A stretch of 64,000 nucleotides of DNA from Parachlamydia acanthamoebae (GTDB taxonomy: Bacteria; Chlamydiota; Chlamydiia; Chlamydiales; Parachlamydiaceae): contig NZ_BAWW01000028.1 of assembly GCF_000875975.1 (NCBI RefSeq), forward strand, positions 62,001 through 126,000, read 5' to 3'. Shown here one piece after another: positions 1 through 9,182 of this stretch (within the stretch, counting starts at the first letter, position 1; the number at the start of each line of letters is the position of its first letter). The notes under the pieces were generated by a model. That model searched no databases, was not told the origin of the DNA, and saw nothing but the letters and a program-made list of their open reading frames with translations. A program made the position numbers and the translations under genes.

Positions 1-2
1 GC

Positions 3-155
3 GATCGAAAAGATACCACGCGCGCAATTTCTCCATTAAAGCAGCCGGAAGGAGCGTGTGTTATTGACACATCTAATTTAACGGTTGATGAAATTGTGTT
101 TAAAATACTGGAATTTAAAGATTCATTGCGGACTCATATCCCTCCCACGGAATAA
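3..155 (+). CDS. cmk: Cytidylate kinase, C-terminal end only (cut by window start)
   Basis: An open frame runs from base 3 to a TAA at 153-155 and gives about 50 residues. They begin DRKDTTRAISPLKQPEGA and continue VIDTSNLTVDEIV. This is the typical C-terminal region of cytidylate kinase: the R-D/K-x-x-D-x-x-R lid segment, then the P-L-x-x-A and I-D-T-S-x-L-x-x-x-E-I-V pattern. The enzyme phosphorylates CMP and dCMP in the cytoplasm. The N-terminal P-loop lies outside the window. It converges with the binding-protein gene that follows. The family call rests only on this short tail. Confidence 0.75.
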   Translation, partial: DRKDTTRAISPLKQPEGACVIDTSNLTVDEIVFKILEFKDSLRTHIPPTE

Positions 156-193
156 CGTTTTTTGAGGAGTTAGGTTTAGTTTAGCTTGACTCC

Positions 194-1009
194 TCAAATT
201 TGAGCCAGCCCCCATTTTGTCAAAAGTTTTTGATATTCCCCGTTTTCTTTTATCTTTTTGAGACCTTCATTAAAGTGTGTGAGCAGATACGTTTGTGCAA
301 CGCCATGCTTTGAGATTAGCCTGAGCCCTTCATTTGTCAAGGGAGGAGGAATAATCTTGAGTTGACCCGCATAATACCCATGGGTATGATTATAAGCAGT
401 CAGCAGATCTGTGATCACACCGTCGATTTTGTCTTGTAAAAGCTGATCGAAAGCGACTGTGATTTGATCATAAGGTGCAATCATCGAAGGATACTGAGCA
501 ATATTGAAAACTAAAGAACTGCTTCTTTGAACGCCGACAATTTTTCCTTCCATATCCACCAGAGATTTTGCCGGGGAATCTTGATTCACAACGAGGACAG
601 GTCCTACTAAGAAAAAGGGATCGGAAAATTCATACTTTTGTCGATTCAATTGGTTTGGCATCAAAGAAGACAAAACCGCATCGTAATCCCCTCTTTCCAA
701 GTTTTCGAACAAGGTATGTGAACGGACATCAGAAATTTCAAAATGAAAGCCACTAGTTTTTGCGATAGCGAGCAGGAGTTCATTTGTAAAAGCGACCATG
801 TTTTTTTCTTTTCCTTGCAATTGCAATGGATACCAGGATGTATCCCTCCCAATTCGGAAAACTTTATATTCGAGAGAGCGAGGATTCGGGCTTCCGCTGA
901 AAAAAAAGAACCAGGCCAATCCAACTAAAACCGCGACAAATGCTAAAAATTTCCCCAGGGTTGGTTTAATTTCGGGAAGAGGGGAATTAAAGAACTTTAA
1001 TCGTTTCAT
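194..1009 (-). CDS. Periplasmic amino-acid-binding protein of an ABC transporter (SBP_bac_3 family, FliY/GlnH-like)
   Basis: The 271-residue protein has an N-terminal hydrophobic segment (about residues 20-41) with no lipobox cysteine, so it is probably a signal anchor or uncleaved signal. A complete family-3 solute-binding fold follows: an early ligand-binding stretch (RIGRDTSWYPL), the ELL-AIAKTSGF segment, FENLERGDYDAVLSSLMP, the YEFSDPF motif, and a closing GEYQKLLTKWG, which is the usual C-terminus of polar amino-acid binding proteins. It should capture an amino acid, possibly glutamine or arginine, for an inner-membrane transporter not encoded here. From memory, chlamydiae place such a gene (called fliY) next to hemH, as seen here. 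The substrate cannot be read from the sequence. Confidence 0.8.
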   Translation of the reverse strand: MKRLKFFNSPLPEIKPTLGKFLAFVAVLVGLAWFFFFSGSPNPRSLEYKVFRIGRDTSWYPLQLQGKEKNMVAFTNELLLAIAKTSGFHFEISDVRSHTLFENLERGDYDAVLSSLMPNQLNRQKYEFSDPFFLVGPVLVVNQDSPAKSLVDMEGKIVGVQRSSSLVFNIAQYPSMIAPYDQITVAFDQLLQDKIDGVITDLLTAYNHTHGYYAGQLKIIPPPLTNEGLRLISKHGVAQTYLLTHFNEGLKKIKENGEYQKLLTKWGLAQI

Positions 1010-1273
1010 AATTTGAAAAACTTATCTTTAGTTGTTCGTGTAGAGTACTAATATAAAATTTTTCAAATAAAAAAACAAAGAAATTTTATCTTAAAAATCA
1101 TTCTTGTCCCTCTTTAAAACAATTATTCTGCTTGTTTACAAATCTAAAAAAAAACAAAATAGACCTCTTTTTGGCAAATGTTCTGCCAAGATTTATCCGA
1201 ACTTGAACAGCTAAAACTGGAAAAGGGGCTTAACCTCTTATTGCGGTAGCATACGATTAGATAAAGGTGGATG

Positions 1274-2260
1274 ATGGATACTAAAAGCAAAGGATATCTT
1301 CTCGTTAATTTTGGCGGCCCAAGATCTGAAGATGAAATTCGGCCTTTTTTAGAGAGTTTGCTAACAGATCAAGATGTTATTCGGACGCGGCTGCCCGAAT
1401 TTTTACACCGCCTGTTTTTTAAAAGGGTGGCGAAAAAGCGCGCGATTAAAATTTCTAAAGAATATGCTTTAATGGGTGGTAAATCGCCTATTTATGAAGA
1501 TACGGAGCTTTTGGCTGAGTGTTTAAGAGAAAAATTACAAGCACCGCTTTTAACATTTCATCGTTACTTGCCGTCGACACATGCGGGATTTATTGAAGCG
1601 CTTGAGGAAATGGAGTGTGAAGAAATTCGTGTGTTGCCTCTATTTCCACAGTTTACCTATGCGACAACCGGAAGTGTTGCGCGTTGGTTCGAGCGTTACC
1701 TTCCTAGTATGACAACACTAAAAATGCGTTGGATTAAATCTTATGCGGCTTACCCCACATTTATCCAAGCACATCAAGAGCACATTCGCGACTTTTTAAT
1801 TAAAAATCAGCTGCAAGAACAAGAAGTAATTCTACTTTTTTCAGCTCATGGGATTCCTCTGCAATTTGTTGAAACGGGAGATTTATATACCGATGAATGT
1901 CGAGCTTCCGTCCGTGCTGTTATGCAAGCTTTTCCTGGTGCGTTAGGAAGATTAGCGTATCAATCCAAGTTTGGACCGGGGGAGTGGGTCAAACCTTATA
2001 CAATCGATGTATGTGAGGGGATTAAAGAGTGGAACATGGGGAGAAAACATGTGGTTTTTATCCCAATTAGTTTCACATCTGATCATATCGAAACGTTGGT
2101 GGAAATTGAAAATGAGTATATGAGCAAGGTCCGTGCTGCTGGTTTATATGCTTATCGAGTTCCTTGCTTAACGCTTAATCCACTTTGGATTCAGGCAATT
2201 ATAGAATTATTCGAAGAAGGTAATTTTTGTTTGAACCAAATGTTAGTGCGAAGAAGATAA
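1274..2260 (+). CDS. hemH: Ferrochelatase
   Basis: Ferrochelatase inserts Fe2+ into protoporphyrin IX, the last step of haem synthesis. The sequence opens with GYLLVNFGGP, the standard start of HemH. It holds the metal-handling histidine in LLFSAHGIP (about residue 190) followed by YTDECRAS. The conserved glutamate is in the C-terminal SDHIETLVEIE (about residues 270-280). The length (328 residues) is normal for the bacterial family. Two ATGs lie in tandem at 1271 and 1274. The purine-rich AAAGG at 1263-1267 leaves only 3 bases to the first but 6 to the second, so I prefer the second. It stands alone between the divergent binding-protein gene and dnaA; 264 bases upstream show no other feature. 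Confidence 0.95.
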   Translation: MDTKSKGYLLVNFGGPRSEDEIRPFLESLLTDQDVIRTRLPEFLHRLFFKRVAKKRAIKISKEYALMGGKSPIYEDTELLAECLREKLQAPLLTFHRYLPSTHAGFIEALEEMECEEIRVLPLFPQFTYATTGSVARWFERYLPSMTTLKMRWIKSYAAYPTFIQAHQEHIRDFLIKNQLQEQEVILLFSAHGIPLQFVETGDLYTDECRASVRAVMQAFPGALGRLAYQSKFGPGEWVKPYTIDVCEGIKEWNMGRKHVVFIPISFTSDHIETLVEIENEYMSKVRAAGLYAYRVPCLTLNPLWIQAIIELFEEGNFCLNQMLVRRR

Positions 2261-2528
2261 CGAGATGCAAAGGTTTCAATTTTATTCGCTTAAATAAAAT
2301 TTGAATTAACAAGTTTTTAAAAATTAATTGTTTACAAAAAAATGGAATTTATAGATTCCTTTTTAAAAAACTTCAGGCGTTGATAATCAATGAGTTACAA
2401 AAATTTAAAGCGCTCGAAATGATAATTTACTTGCAGGCTAAGAGATCTCATGGTAGATTCCCTCACGTAACAACCCCTGGCAATGATGTGGAAACGTTGT
2501 TCATAACTCAAAGAAGGACTAAATAACT

Positions 2529-3875
2529 ATGTCAGCAAACGATACCCAGAACGCGTGGGATCAATTTTTAAAATACGTAAAAGGGCACTGCTCAGCTGCC
2601 GCTTTTGGAAATTGGTTAGCCCCGATTAAAGTTCTAGAATCGACAGCCGAAGAGATTACTCTTGAAGTTCCGAATGTTTTTGTTAAAGAGTACCTTCTTT
2701 CCAATTACAAAAAAGAATTAAAGCTTTTCTTTCCAGTTACGACAACAGGGGAGCCGCAAATTGAATTTGTGGTTGTAGCGCCAGAAAAAAAGTCTGCTGC
2801 TATTCCGACTCCTACCGTCGATCATCATCCTGTTCAGCAAAATGCACAATCTCATGAAGTTAAGCTGAATGAAAATTATCGCTTTGAGACTTTTATTGAA
2901 GGCCCGACGAATATGTTCGTCAAATCTGCAGCCATTGGCGTTGCGACTCGGCCGGGACAATCTTACAATTTGCTCTTTATTCATGGTGGCGTAGGCTTAG
3001 GAAAGACGCATATTTTGCATAGCATTGGGCACTATGTTAAAGATCATCACAAAAAATTACGTGTGCAATGCATCACAACTGAAGCGTTTATCAATGATTT
3101 AGTTGATAGTTTGCGCAATAAATCTGTCGATAAAATGAAACGTTTTTATCGTTCAGATGTCGATGTCTTGTTAGTGGATGATATTCAATTTCTGCAAAAC
3201 CGTCTCAACTTTGAAGAAGAATTTTGCCATACTTTTGAAACATTGATTAACCAGAAAAAGCAAATCGTGATCACAAGCGATAAGCCTCCGTCGCAGCTTA
3301 AGCTTTCTGAGCGTTTGATTGCGCGCATGGAATGGGGATTAGTTGCGCATGTTGGAATGCCTGATCTTGAAACACGCGTTGCCATTTTGCAACACAAAGC
3401 ACAGCAAAAAGGTCTCGAGATTCCTAATAATGTGGCCTTTTTTATCGCTGAACACATCTATAATAACGTTCGACAGTTGGAAGGTGCCGTTAATCGACTT
3501 TGTGCACATTGTAAATTACTCGATTTAAATATTACAGAAGAGCTAGTCGAAAAAACTTTGCGCGAAATGATGCAGCAAGCACCCAATAAAAAGATCTCGG
3601 TTGAACAAATTCTTAAAAGTGTAGCAACTGTTTTCCAAGTCCGTGTTAATGATCTTAAAGGATCGACTCGTACAAAAGACATTGCGCTTCCTCGGCAAGT
3701 CGCCATGTATCTCGCTTATAAAATGATTAACGAATCGCTCCAAATGTTGGGGGCTTCTTTTGGTAAGACACACTCAACCATTTTGCATGCTTGCAAAACG
3801 ATTGAGAAAAAAGTGGCAACCAATGAAATTCTTAGAAGACAAATTGGAATGGTTGAGCGCAACATCGCTGCTTAG
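2529..3875 (+). CDS. dnaA: Chromosomal replication initiator DnaA
   Basis: DnaA binds DnaA boxes and melts the origin. In order the 448 residues show domain I ([11 protein letters not shown], about 10-80), a variable linker, the AAA+ domain with Walker [10 protein letters not shown] (152-160) and Walker [12 protein letters not shown] (210-220), the sensor arginine region (LIARMEWG), and domain IV with helix-turn-helix ([12 protein letters not shown]). The DNA-recognition signature reads [12 protein letters not shown] (about 411-422). In most bacteria it is FGGRDHTTVLHAC, so here it is one residue shorter and lacks the Arg-Asp pair. Chlamydiae carry two dnaA genes from memory; which paralogue this is cannot be settled here. 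The 268 bases upstream contain no convincing DnaA box cluster, so this is not evidently oriC. Its stop codon overlaps that of the converging oppC. Confidence 0.97.
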   Translation: MSANDTQNAWDQFLKYVKGHCSAAAFGNWLAPIKVLESTAEEITLEVPNVFVKEYLLSNYKKELKLFFPVTTTGEPQIEFVVVAPEKKSAAIPTPTVDHHPVQQNAQSHEVKLNENYRFETFIEGPTNMFVKSAAIGVATRPGQSYNLLFIHGGVGLGKTHILHSIGHYVKDHHKKLRVQCITTEAFINDLVDSLRNKSVDKMKRFYRSDVDVLLVDDIQFLQNRLNFEEEFCHTFETLINQKKQIVITSDKPPSQLKLSERLIARMEWGLVAHVGMPDLETRVAILQHKAQQKGLEIPNNVAFFIAEHIYNNVRQLEGAVNRLCAHCKLLDLNITEELVEKTLREMMQQAPNKKISVEQILKSVATVFQVRVNDLKGSTRTKDIALPRQVAMYLAYKMINESLQMLGASFGKTHSTILHACKTIEKKVATNEILRRQIGMVERNIAA

Positions 3876-5365
3876 CGGTGCATTTTAGGATCAAGCGCAT
3901 CACGAAGGGCGTCCCCAACCAAAGCAATAGCGATCAGTAAAGTGGTTAATAGAATTGCAGGGGGCCATAATAAATAGCTTTCCCCCGGGAAAGCTGTTCG
4001 CCCTTCATCCATTAAAACTCCCCACGAGCAAGATCCTTCTTCCCCCAATCCTAGAAAAGACAAGCCTGCTTCACTCGTAATGGCTCCCATAATCGCAAAA
4101 GGGAGCAATGTTAAGAGCGGGGGAATTGCATTTGGCAAAATATGGGAAAACATGATGTAGCCGTTGGAAAATCCCAAGGATTGACAGGCTTCCACATAGG
4201 AAAGATTGCGCTGTTTAAGAAATTCGCCTCGAATATATCGGCTAAAAGTGGTCCATCCAAATAATCCGATAATTGCAATGACGAGAAAGATCGACTTATT
4301 TTGAAGGATAGCCACAATCATCAGCAGCATAAAAAATGTTGGCATCGATTCCCAAATTTCTAAAAGACGACATACCACAATATCCACTTTCCCACCGTAA
4401 TAACCCGCAAAAGCTCCGATCGGAATTCCTATCAGGAGTGCGGCTCCTACAGACAAAATCCCTACCACAAGAGAGATGCGTGTTCCAAAAATAAGTGCCG
4501 AGACAAGATCTTTACGATTCACTCGCGTTAATTCCCACCATTCAATATAACGATTTAAATTTTGATCTCCACCCGCATCTTCTTCCCAATGAAAATGGCG
4601 AATGAGCGGCATGATTTGAAAAGAAAGTTTCTGACTCTGAGCTTCTAGCCATTTTTGACGATCTCGAATATATGTGATTTTATCCAACGCCAGCTGATGG
4701 CTATCGGAATCCAGTGAGGAATTTTCCAAAATTTTTTGCTGTTGCTCAAGAATAAATAAGTCATTTTCTTGGTCAAGGTTCCAAAGCGACGTGATTTTTG
4801 GGAGTGATTTAAAGACCTCTCCAGCCTGAGCTTCAACCATTTTGACAAGCCTAGCATGCTGTTTAGCGCGTTGTTGATAGCGTAAAATCAGATTGAGGCG
4901 TGCATAAGGATTCATTTGCTTGACTTCGGCCTTCCAATCATAAGAAGAACTTTGTTTATTTTGCGGGCTTGCACCAGGATCTTGAGAGGTTTGAAACGCC
5001 ACGCCTAAAAACAAGGCCATTTGAATGAAAAAGATCGCCATTAGCACACATCTGAGTTTTTTTGGATGATTACGTAACATCCATAATCCAAGGAGTGCAA
5101 AGGGCGTTGTAAACATCAGGAGATTGAAAAAAATATCGAGCCTTTTGGTGTAAAACCCCGGATAAAAAAGGTATCTAAAAAGGGGGAAGAACCAAGTGTT
5201 CTCAAAAATCACAAAAAGAGGCTTACTTGAGGCTAGGAGGGGTGCATAAATTCCCACGAATAAAAACAGGCAAACAATCACTAAGCCAATCATTCCCATG
5301 GGGTGCTTTTTAAATTGTTTCCATATCATCGACCAATAAGGGTCATAGTGAGAATTAATATCCAT
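3872..5365 (-). CDS. oppC: Oligopeptide ABC transporter permease OppC
   Basis: OppC is the second inner-membrane channel subunit of a peptide importer. The permease domain occupies about residues 280-497 with several membrane helices. It carries the EAA loop [22 protein letters not shown] at about 390-411, which contacts the ATPase. Ahead of it are three N-terminal membrane segments and a charged, probably coiled region of about 140 residues (about 125-265) that ordinary OppC (about 300 residues) lacks. The gene is last in the oppA-oppB-oppC operon, 5 bases after oppB. It converges on dnaA with overlapping stop codons (TAA on minus at 3872-3874, TAG on plus at 3873-3875). No OppD/OppF ATPase gene lies in the window. 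Confidence 0.92.
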   Translation of the reverse strand: MDINSHYDPYWSMIWKQFKKHPMGMIGLVIVCLFLFVGIYAPLLASSKPLFVIFENTWFFPLFRYLFYPGFYTKRLDIFFNLLMFTTPFALLGLWMLRNHPKKLRCVLMAIFFIQMALFLGVAFQTSQDPGASPQNKQSSSYDWKAEVKQMNPYARLNLILRYQQRAKQHARLVKMVEAQAGEVFKSLPKITSLWNLDQENDLFILEQQQKILENSSLDSDSHQLALDKITYIRDRQKWLEAQSQKLSFQIMPLIRHFHWEEDAGGDQNLNRYIEWWELTRVNRKDLVSALIFGTRISLVVGILSVGAALLIGIPIGAFAGYYGGKVDIVVCRLLEIWESMPTFFMLLMIVAILQNKSIFLVIAIIGLFGWTTFSRYIRGEFLKQRNLSYVEACQSLGFSNGYIMFSHILPNAIPPLLTLLPFAIMGAITSEAGLSFLGLGEEGSCSWGVLMDEGRTAFPGESYLLWPPAILLTTLLIAIALVGDALRDALDPKMHR

Positions 5366-5370
5366 AAAAG

Positions 5371-6870
5371 TTAGTCCAAAGTAACGCGTGGATCAAGTAA
5401 GGTATAGGCAATATCTGCGGCAAGGTATCCAATCAGAGTCAGCAAAGAGCCTGCTAGAGTCGAAAACATAATCACATTATAGTCCCGATTGATCACACCA
5501 TCGTAGAAAAATTTACCATAGCCATTGATGTCGAATAACGTTTCCACAATCAAAGAGCCTCCTAAAATCGCACCTAGCGAACCAGCTAATGCCGTGACAA
5601 TGGTAATTGATGCATTTCTTCCAACATCTCTAACTAAAATAGTGGAAGTCGGAGAGCCTTTAGCTTTGGCCGTACGCACGTAGTCTTGTCGTAAAACTTC
5701 TAGAACCGCCGTGCGGGAAAGACGAGAAGACGCAGCGAGAGTTCCATAAATGATCGCCATTAAAGGGAGGGCAATGTGAGAGAAAACATCGACAATGCGT
5801 TGAAAAGAATTTTTTTGATTGTAAATATAATCTGGACTTGTGAAGCCACTAATAGGAATCGGTGTTGAGGTGAAAGGGAAATAGTGGTTAAGTCCTACTT
5901 TTTCAATCAAAAAGGGAGCCACCACAAAGATGGGAATGGCATAAAGAATTAAAAACACAAAATTGATGCTTAAGTCTTGCCATTGATTTTGTTTGTAAGC
6001 CATTAAAAATCCAAAAATCTGACAAAGACAAAAAGTCACAATCATGGGAAGAATTGCCAAGGTTAGGGAATACTTAAAACGTCTGGTGACTTCGTCAATC
6101 ACACTTTTGGTTTGATCGTTTCGTAAAGTTCCAAAATCTAATGTCAACACACGACTAAAATAACGGTAAAAGCGTGTGTCAAAAAAGAATATGGCCCATT
6201 TTTGTGCTTGGGTAGGTTCAAATTGATAATTGACAGATTCCGCATCATACCATTTTTTTAAAGCTGCAATTTTATCCTGCACGCGTTCAGAGGGGTCCAA
6301 AGATGTGATCACTAACGATCGTAGAAAGAAATTATCGCTCCCGATTTTTCGGTTAAAAATTTTTTGCTGTTCAGTTAAATGGGATCCTACAAAGCCTTGT
6401 TGCGTTCCTCCTCTAATGAAAAAGCGAGAAGCCATTTCAAGAATATTGCGAGGGGTTTGAGGATTTAGAAGAATGGTCAATAATTTAGGCATGATGAAGC
6501 GGGACTGATCTCCAAATTTGATGCGCAGGTCATCATAGTCTTTCACGGCCATTTCGGGAGCCTCTGGCGCTTCCTTACGATGGACAAGCATCCACAGATC
6601 TTTTTGCACCTTTTCTAAAGAAATATTGGACCAATTGTTGAAAAGGATGGGAAGCGTAAGGCCGTAGAACTCACGAAATTGCAAATACCGATCATCTGCC
6701 CCAAAGGCAATGGCTCGGTCATCTTTGCGGATGGCCATTCCTTGTGGAGAAAGCTCTGTCTGGGTATAAGGGTCTCCAGGTGCTAAGTTGATAATCACAA
6801 AATTGACTAGGATAATACAAAATAGGGTCAGAGGCAGTAAAAGTAAACGTCTTAGAATGTATGTTAACAT
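5371..6870 (-). CDS. oppB: Oligopeptide ABC transporter permease OppB
   Basis: OppB is the first channel subunit of the peptide importer. The N-terminus (YILRRLLLLPLTLFCIILVNFVII, then the NLAPGDP motif) is typical OppB/DppB. The permease domain at about 260-499 has the EAA motif AKAKGSPTSTILVRDVGRNA at about 400-419 and ends in LLDPRVTLD, as in OppB. Between the first helix and the permease core lies an inserted soluble region of about 200 residues (about 45-245), making the protein far longer than the usual 306-340 residues. It sits 1 base from oppA and 5 bases from oppC, so the three are co-transcribed. Confidence 0.92.
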   Translation of the reverse strand: MLTYILRRLLLLPLTLFCIILVNFVIINLAPGDPYTQTELSPQGMAIRKDDRAIAFGADDRYLQFREFYGLTLPILFNNWSNISLEKVQKDLWMLVHRKEAPEAPEMAVKDYDDLRIKFGDQSRFIMPKLLTILLNPQTPRNILEMASRFFIRGGTQQGFVGSHLTEQQKIFNRKIGSDNFFLRSLVITSLDPSERVQDKIAALKKWYDAESVNYQFEPTQAQKWAIFFFDTRFYRYFSRVLTLDFGTLRNDQTKSVIDEVTRRFKYSLTLAILPMIVTFCLCQIFGFLMAYKQNQWQDLSINFVFLILYAIPIFVVAPFLIEKVGLNHYFPFTSTPIPISGFTSPDYIYNQKNSFQRIVDVFSHIALPLMAIIYGTLAASSRLSRTAVLEVLRQDYVRTAKAKGSPTSTILVRDVGRNASITIVTALAGSLGAILGGSLIVETLFDINGYGKFFYDGVINRDYNVIMFSTLAGSLLTLIGYLAADIAYTLLDPRVTLD

Positions 6871-6871
6871 A

Positions 6872-9037
6872 TTATGCTTGGATTTTTTTTAACCAATAAA
6901 TGTTGGAATCGGGTACTGCCACATTAGCACCTGGGATCAAATCTTGACGGTCAATTGGTAAAAAAACATTCTGGAGTTCTTCTCTGTACAACAGCTTAAT
7001 CATCGGCGCATAAAGAAAAACATAGGGAGCTTCCTCATGTATAATTTGACTAAAGCGGTGGTAAAGGGCCAGTCGTTTTTCAGGATTATACTCATAGTCT
7101 AAATCATCTATAATCTGGTCCACTTCTGCATTGCTAAAGCCAATTCCATTTGAAGATCCTTTCTCTTTTGCTCCACTTGAGTGCCAAATTTGGCGCATAT
7201 CCTCTGGGGGAGTCCCTTGACCCCATCCCAAATGGATGGCTTCAAATGCTTTACTTTCAAAATCATTGGAAAGATCTGCCATATCAACACCATTAAGAAC
7301 TCCAATAATCCCCACATCTTTTAAAGCCGTCACGATGTACTCGCAAATGCTTTTTGATGAAGAATTTTTGACAAAGTAGGTAAGCTTAAAGTGAAAAGGC
7401 ACGTAGACTCCATCAATTTTTTTGTCGATCACTCCATCTCCGTCGTGATCTTCCCATCCTGCTTCAGCCAATAAGCGGCGAGCTTTATCTGGATCAAACG
7501 GCCAAGGTTGAATAGAGTGATCATAGGAGGGCGAATTCGGTGTAAAAGGACCATTAATCTCGACGCCTAATCCGTTTAAGTTTTGCTGGATAATCCGATT
7601 CCGATCAATCGCCATCGTGAGAGCTTGCCTGACCGTTTTGTCACGAAAAAAGGGGGTTTTTTGATTCCAGCCAATGTAAAAAAACATATTGCCAATATAA
7701 TTAAGCTGATGAATTGTCTTCCCGGCTTTCGCTTGCTCCTGATAAAGAGGGGAGCTTAAAAAATCTTGTAGCTCAAGCAATTTACCCTGCGGTAAAAAGG
7801 ATGCCTGGATGTCACCTGTCTTAAAGGTTTGCCACTCTGCGTCCGGTGTATTTTTAAACTCAACTTCTCTACGTTCCATTAAGGCTCGATCGGGACTATA
7901 AAAATTGTTATTGCGAGTGAATTGAATCATCCGCTCAGTCATTCCGTCAAACTTCCATGCTCCACAGCTTGGAATGATGTTTTGAGCCCAATGCATCCCA
8001 AAATTTTGGGCCCAAACAGAATTGGTTTGATATGTGTCAGGATCGGTATCGTCTGGAATAATTTTTTGCCCATCGGGAAAGTATTTATACACAAAGCTGG
8101 CGAGAGGATTCAAACTTCCTGTTAAGAGTTTAGCTCGATAAAGGGGGCGTTTAACCACCTCTCCTTTTTCATTTTTGAATTCGTGTGTTTTCCATCTAAT
8201 TACCAGTGTAAAGTCGTCCAAAACCTCAAACTTTTGAACGTCTTGAAATTGGTTTCTACTGGTGACAGCTGAAGGCTGCTGATTATAAGGATTCATGAAG
8301 GCATCGAAAAAGAATTTAAAATCATGCGCAGTTACTTGATGTTTATGTAAAAAATGGGGAGCTAAAGTGAATCGATCACTAAAGAAACGTTGTTCTAAAG
8401 GCTCCCAAAAGACATCATCACGCAAGTGAATCCAATATTCAAATCCTCCATCCTCTGGATCAATCCGTTCCTCCATTTTGATTGCCATACCTGTGGCAAA
8501 GGTTTCATATCTTCCAAACTTGAGGTTTGCTAAAGAAATGGAGCAAAGGGATTGCCATTGGCTAATTTCAGCCCAAGGAGAAAAGGGATGTAAATTGTCA
8601 GGTTTACCGATGCTTGTTTGCCGAAATATTCCTTGTGGGGAGAAATGCTTTGGAAGCATTTTAGGAAGAATTGTGGTATAAAAAGGATCTTCAGTTAGTA
8701 AATTGGGAAGTTTAGGATCCATATGAGGGCGCACAATCGGTTTTTGTAAAGACAATGAGCTTGAAGACGGGGAATATTCTCCCGATTGACGTGGTAAATT
8801 TGAAATTGTATCTCTAATTCTTTCGCTTTCATTTTTTAAGTTATAAAGTTCGCTGCGAATTTGTCCGATATCGGTTTGAACAATTTTCAGATTATTTTCA
8901 ATCAATACAGAAGACCAGTATAACATACACATGAAGGCAAACATGCCAAGGCCCAGGATGTAGCGAAAAATGTATAAACCAATTGGCTCTCTATTCACAG
9001 TCGGGTTCCCCCTATCGTTTTCATGGATTTGATACAC
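6872..9037 (-). CDS. oppA: Membrane-anchored oligopeptide-binding protein OppA
   Basis: This is the extracytoplasmic peptide-binding subunit (SBP_bac_5 family). The 721 residues begin with a membrane segment (about 22-47) and a short predicted coiled coil (about 48-75), with no lipobox cysteine. It is therefore probably tethered by an uncleaved N-terminal helix instead of being a lipoprotein. The binding domain spans about 175-690. Family landmarks include the YRAKLLTGSLNPLASFVY region, the hallmark helix DKTVRQALTMAIDRNRII (about 470-487), and DPDKARRLLAEAGWEDHDGDGVID. The gene is first in the oppABC operon, which starts at about 9037 facing the ankyrin-type gene. Which peptides it binds is unknown. 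Confidence 0.9.
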   Translation of the reverse strand: MYQIHENDRGNPTVNREPIGLYIFRYILGLGMFAFMCMLYWSSVLIENNLKIVQTDIGQIRSELYNLKNESERIRDTISNLPRQSGEYSPSSSSLSLQKPIVRPHMDPKLPNLLTEDPFYTTILPKMLPKHFSPQGIFRQTSIGKPDNLHPFSPWAEISQWQSLCSISLANLKFGRYETFATGMAIKMEERIDPEDGGFEYWIHLRDDVFWEPLEQRFFSDRFTLAPHFLHKHQVTAHDFKFFFDAFMNPYNQQPSAVTSRNQFQDVQKFEVLDDFTLVIRWKTHEFKNEKGEVVKRPLYRAKLLTGSLNPLASFVYKYFPDGQKIIPDDTDPDTYQTNSVWAQNFGMHWAQNIIPSCGAWKFDGMTERMIQFTRNNNFYSPDRALMERREVEFKNTPDAEWQTFKTGDIQASFLPQGKLLELQDFLSSPLYQEQAKAGKTIHQLNYIGNMFFYIGWNQKTPFFRDKTVRQALTMAIDRNRIIQQNLNGLGVEINGPFTPNSPSYDHSIQPWPFDPDKARRLLAEAGWEDHDGDGVIDKKIDGVYVPFHFKLTYFVKNSSSKSICEYIVTALKDVGIIGVLNGVDMADLSNDFESKAFEAIHLGWGQGTPPEDMRQIWHSSGAKEKGSSNGIGFSNAEVDQIIDDLDYEYNPEKRLALYHRFSQIIHEEAPYVFLYAPMIKLLYREELQNVFLPIDRQDLIPGANVAVPDSNIYWLKKIQA

Positions 9038-9182
9038 GTATACCCTAAATCTTCGGAATCGGCAAGCCTCAAAATATAGTTATAAAAAAAGGTTATATAT
9101 TTACTGGAATTAGTTTATTACTTAACGAAAAAACGCATTTATGATACAATTTTTTTTATATTATATTTTATAGGGAGAATTT

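Noticed and set aside
1011-1068. Inverted repeat ATTTGAAAAA / TTTTTCAAAT upstream of the binding-protein gene
   Set aside because: Ten AT-dominated bases with a 38-base spacer are not distinguishable from composition.
2261-2528. Possible replication origin upstream of dnaA
   Set aside because: The 268 bases are AT-rich, but I found no cluster of TTATCCACA-like boxes on either strand, and chlamydial origins need not lie at dnaA.
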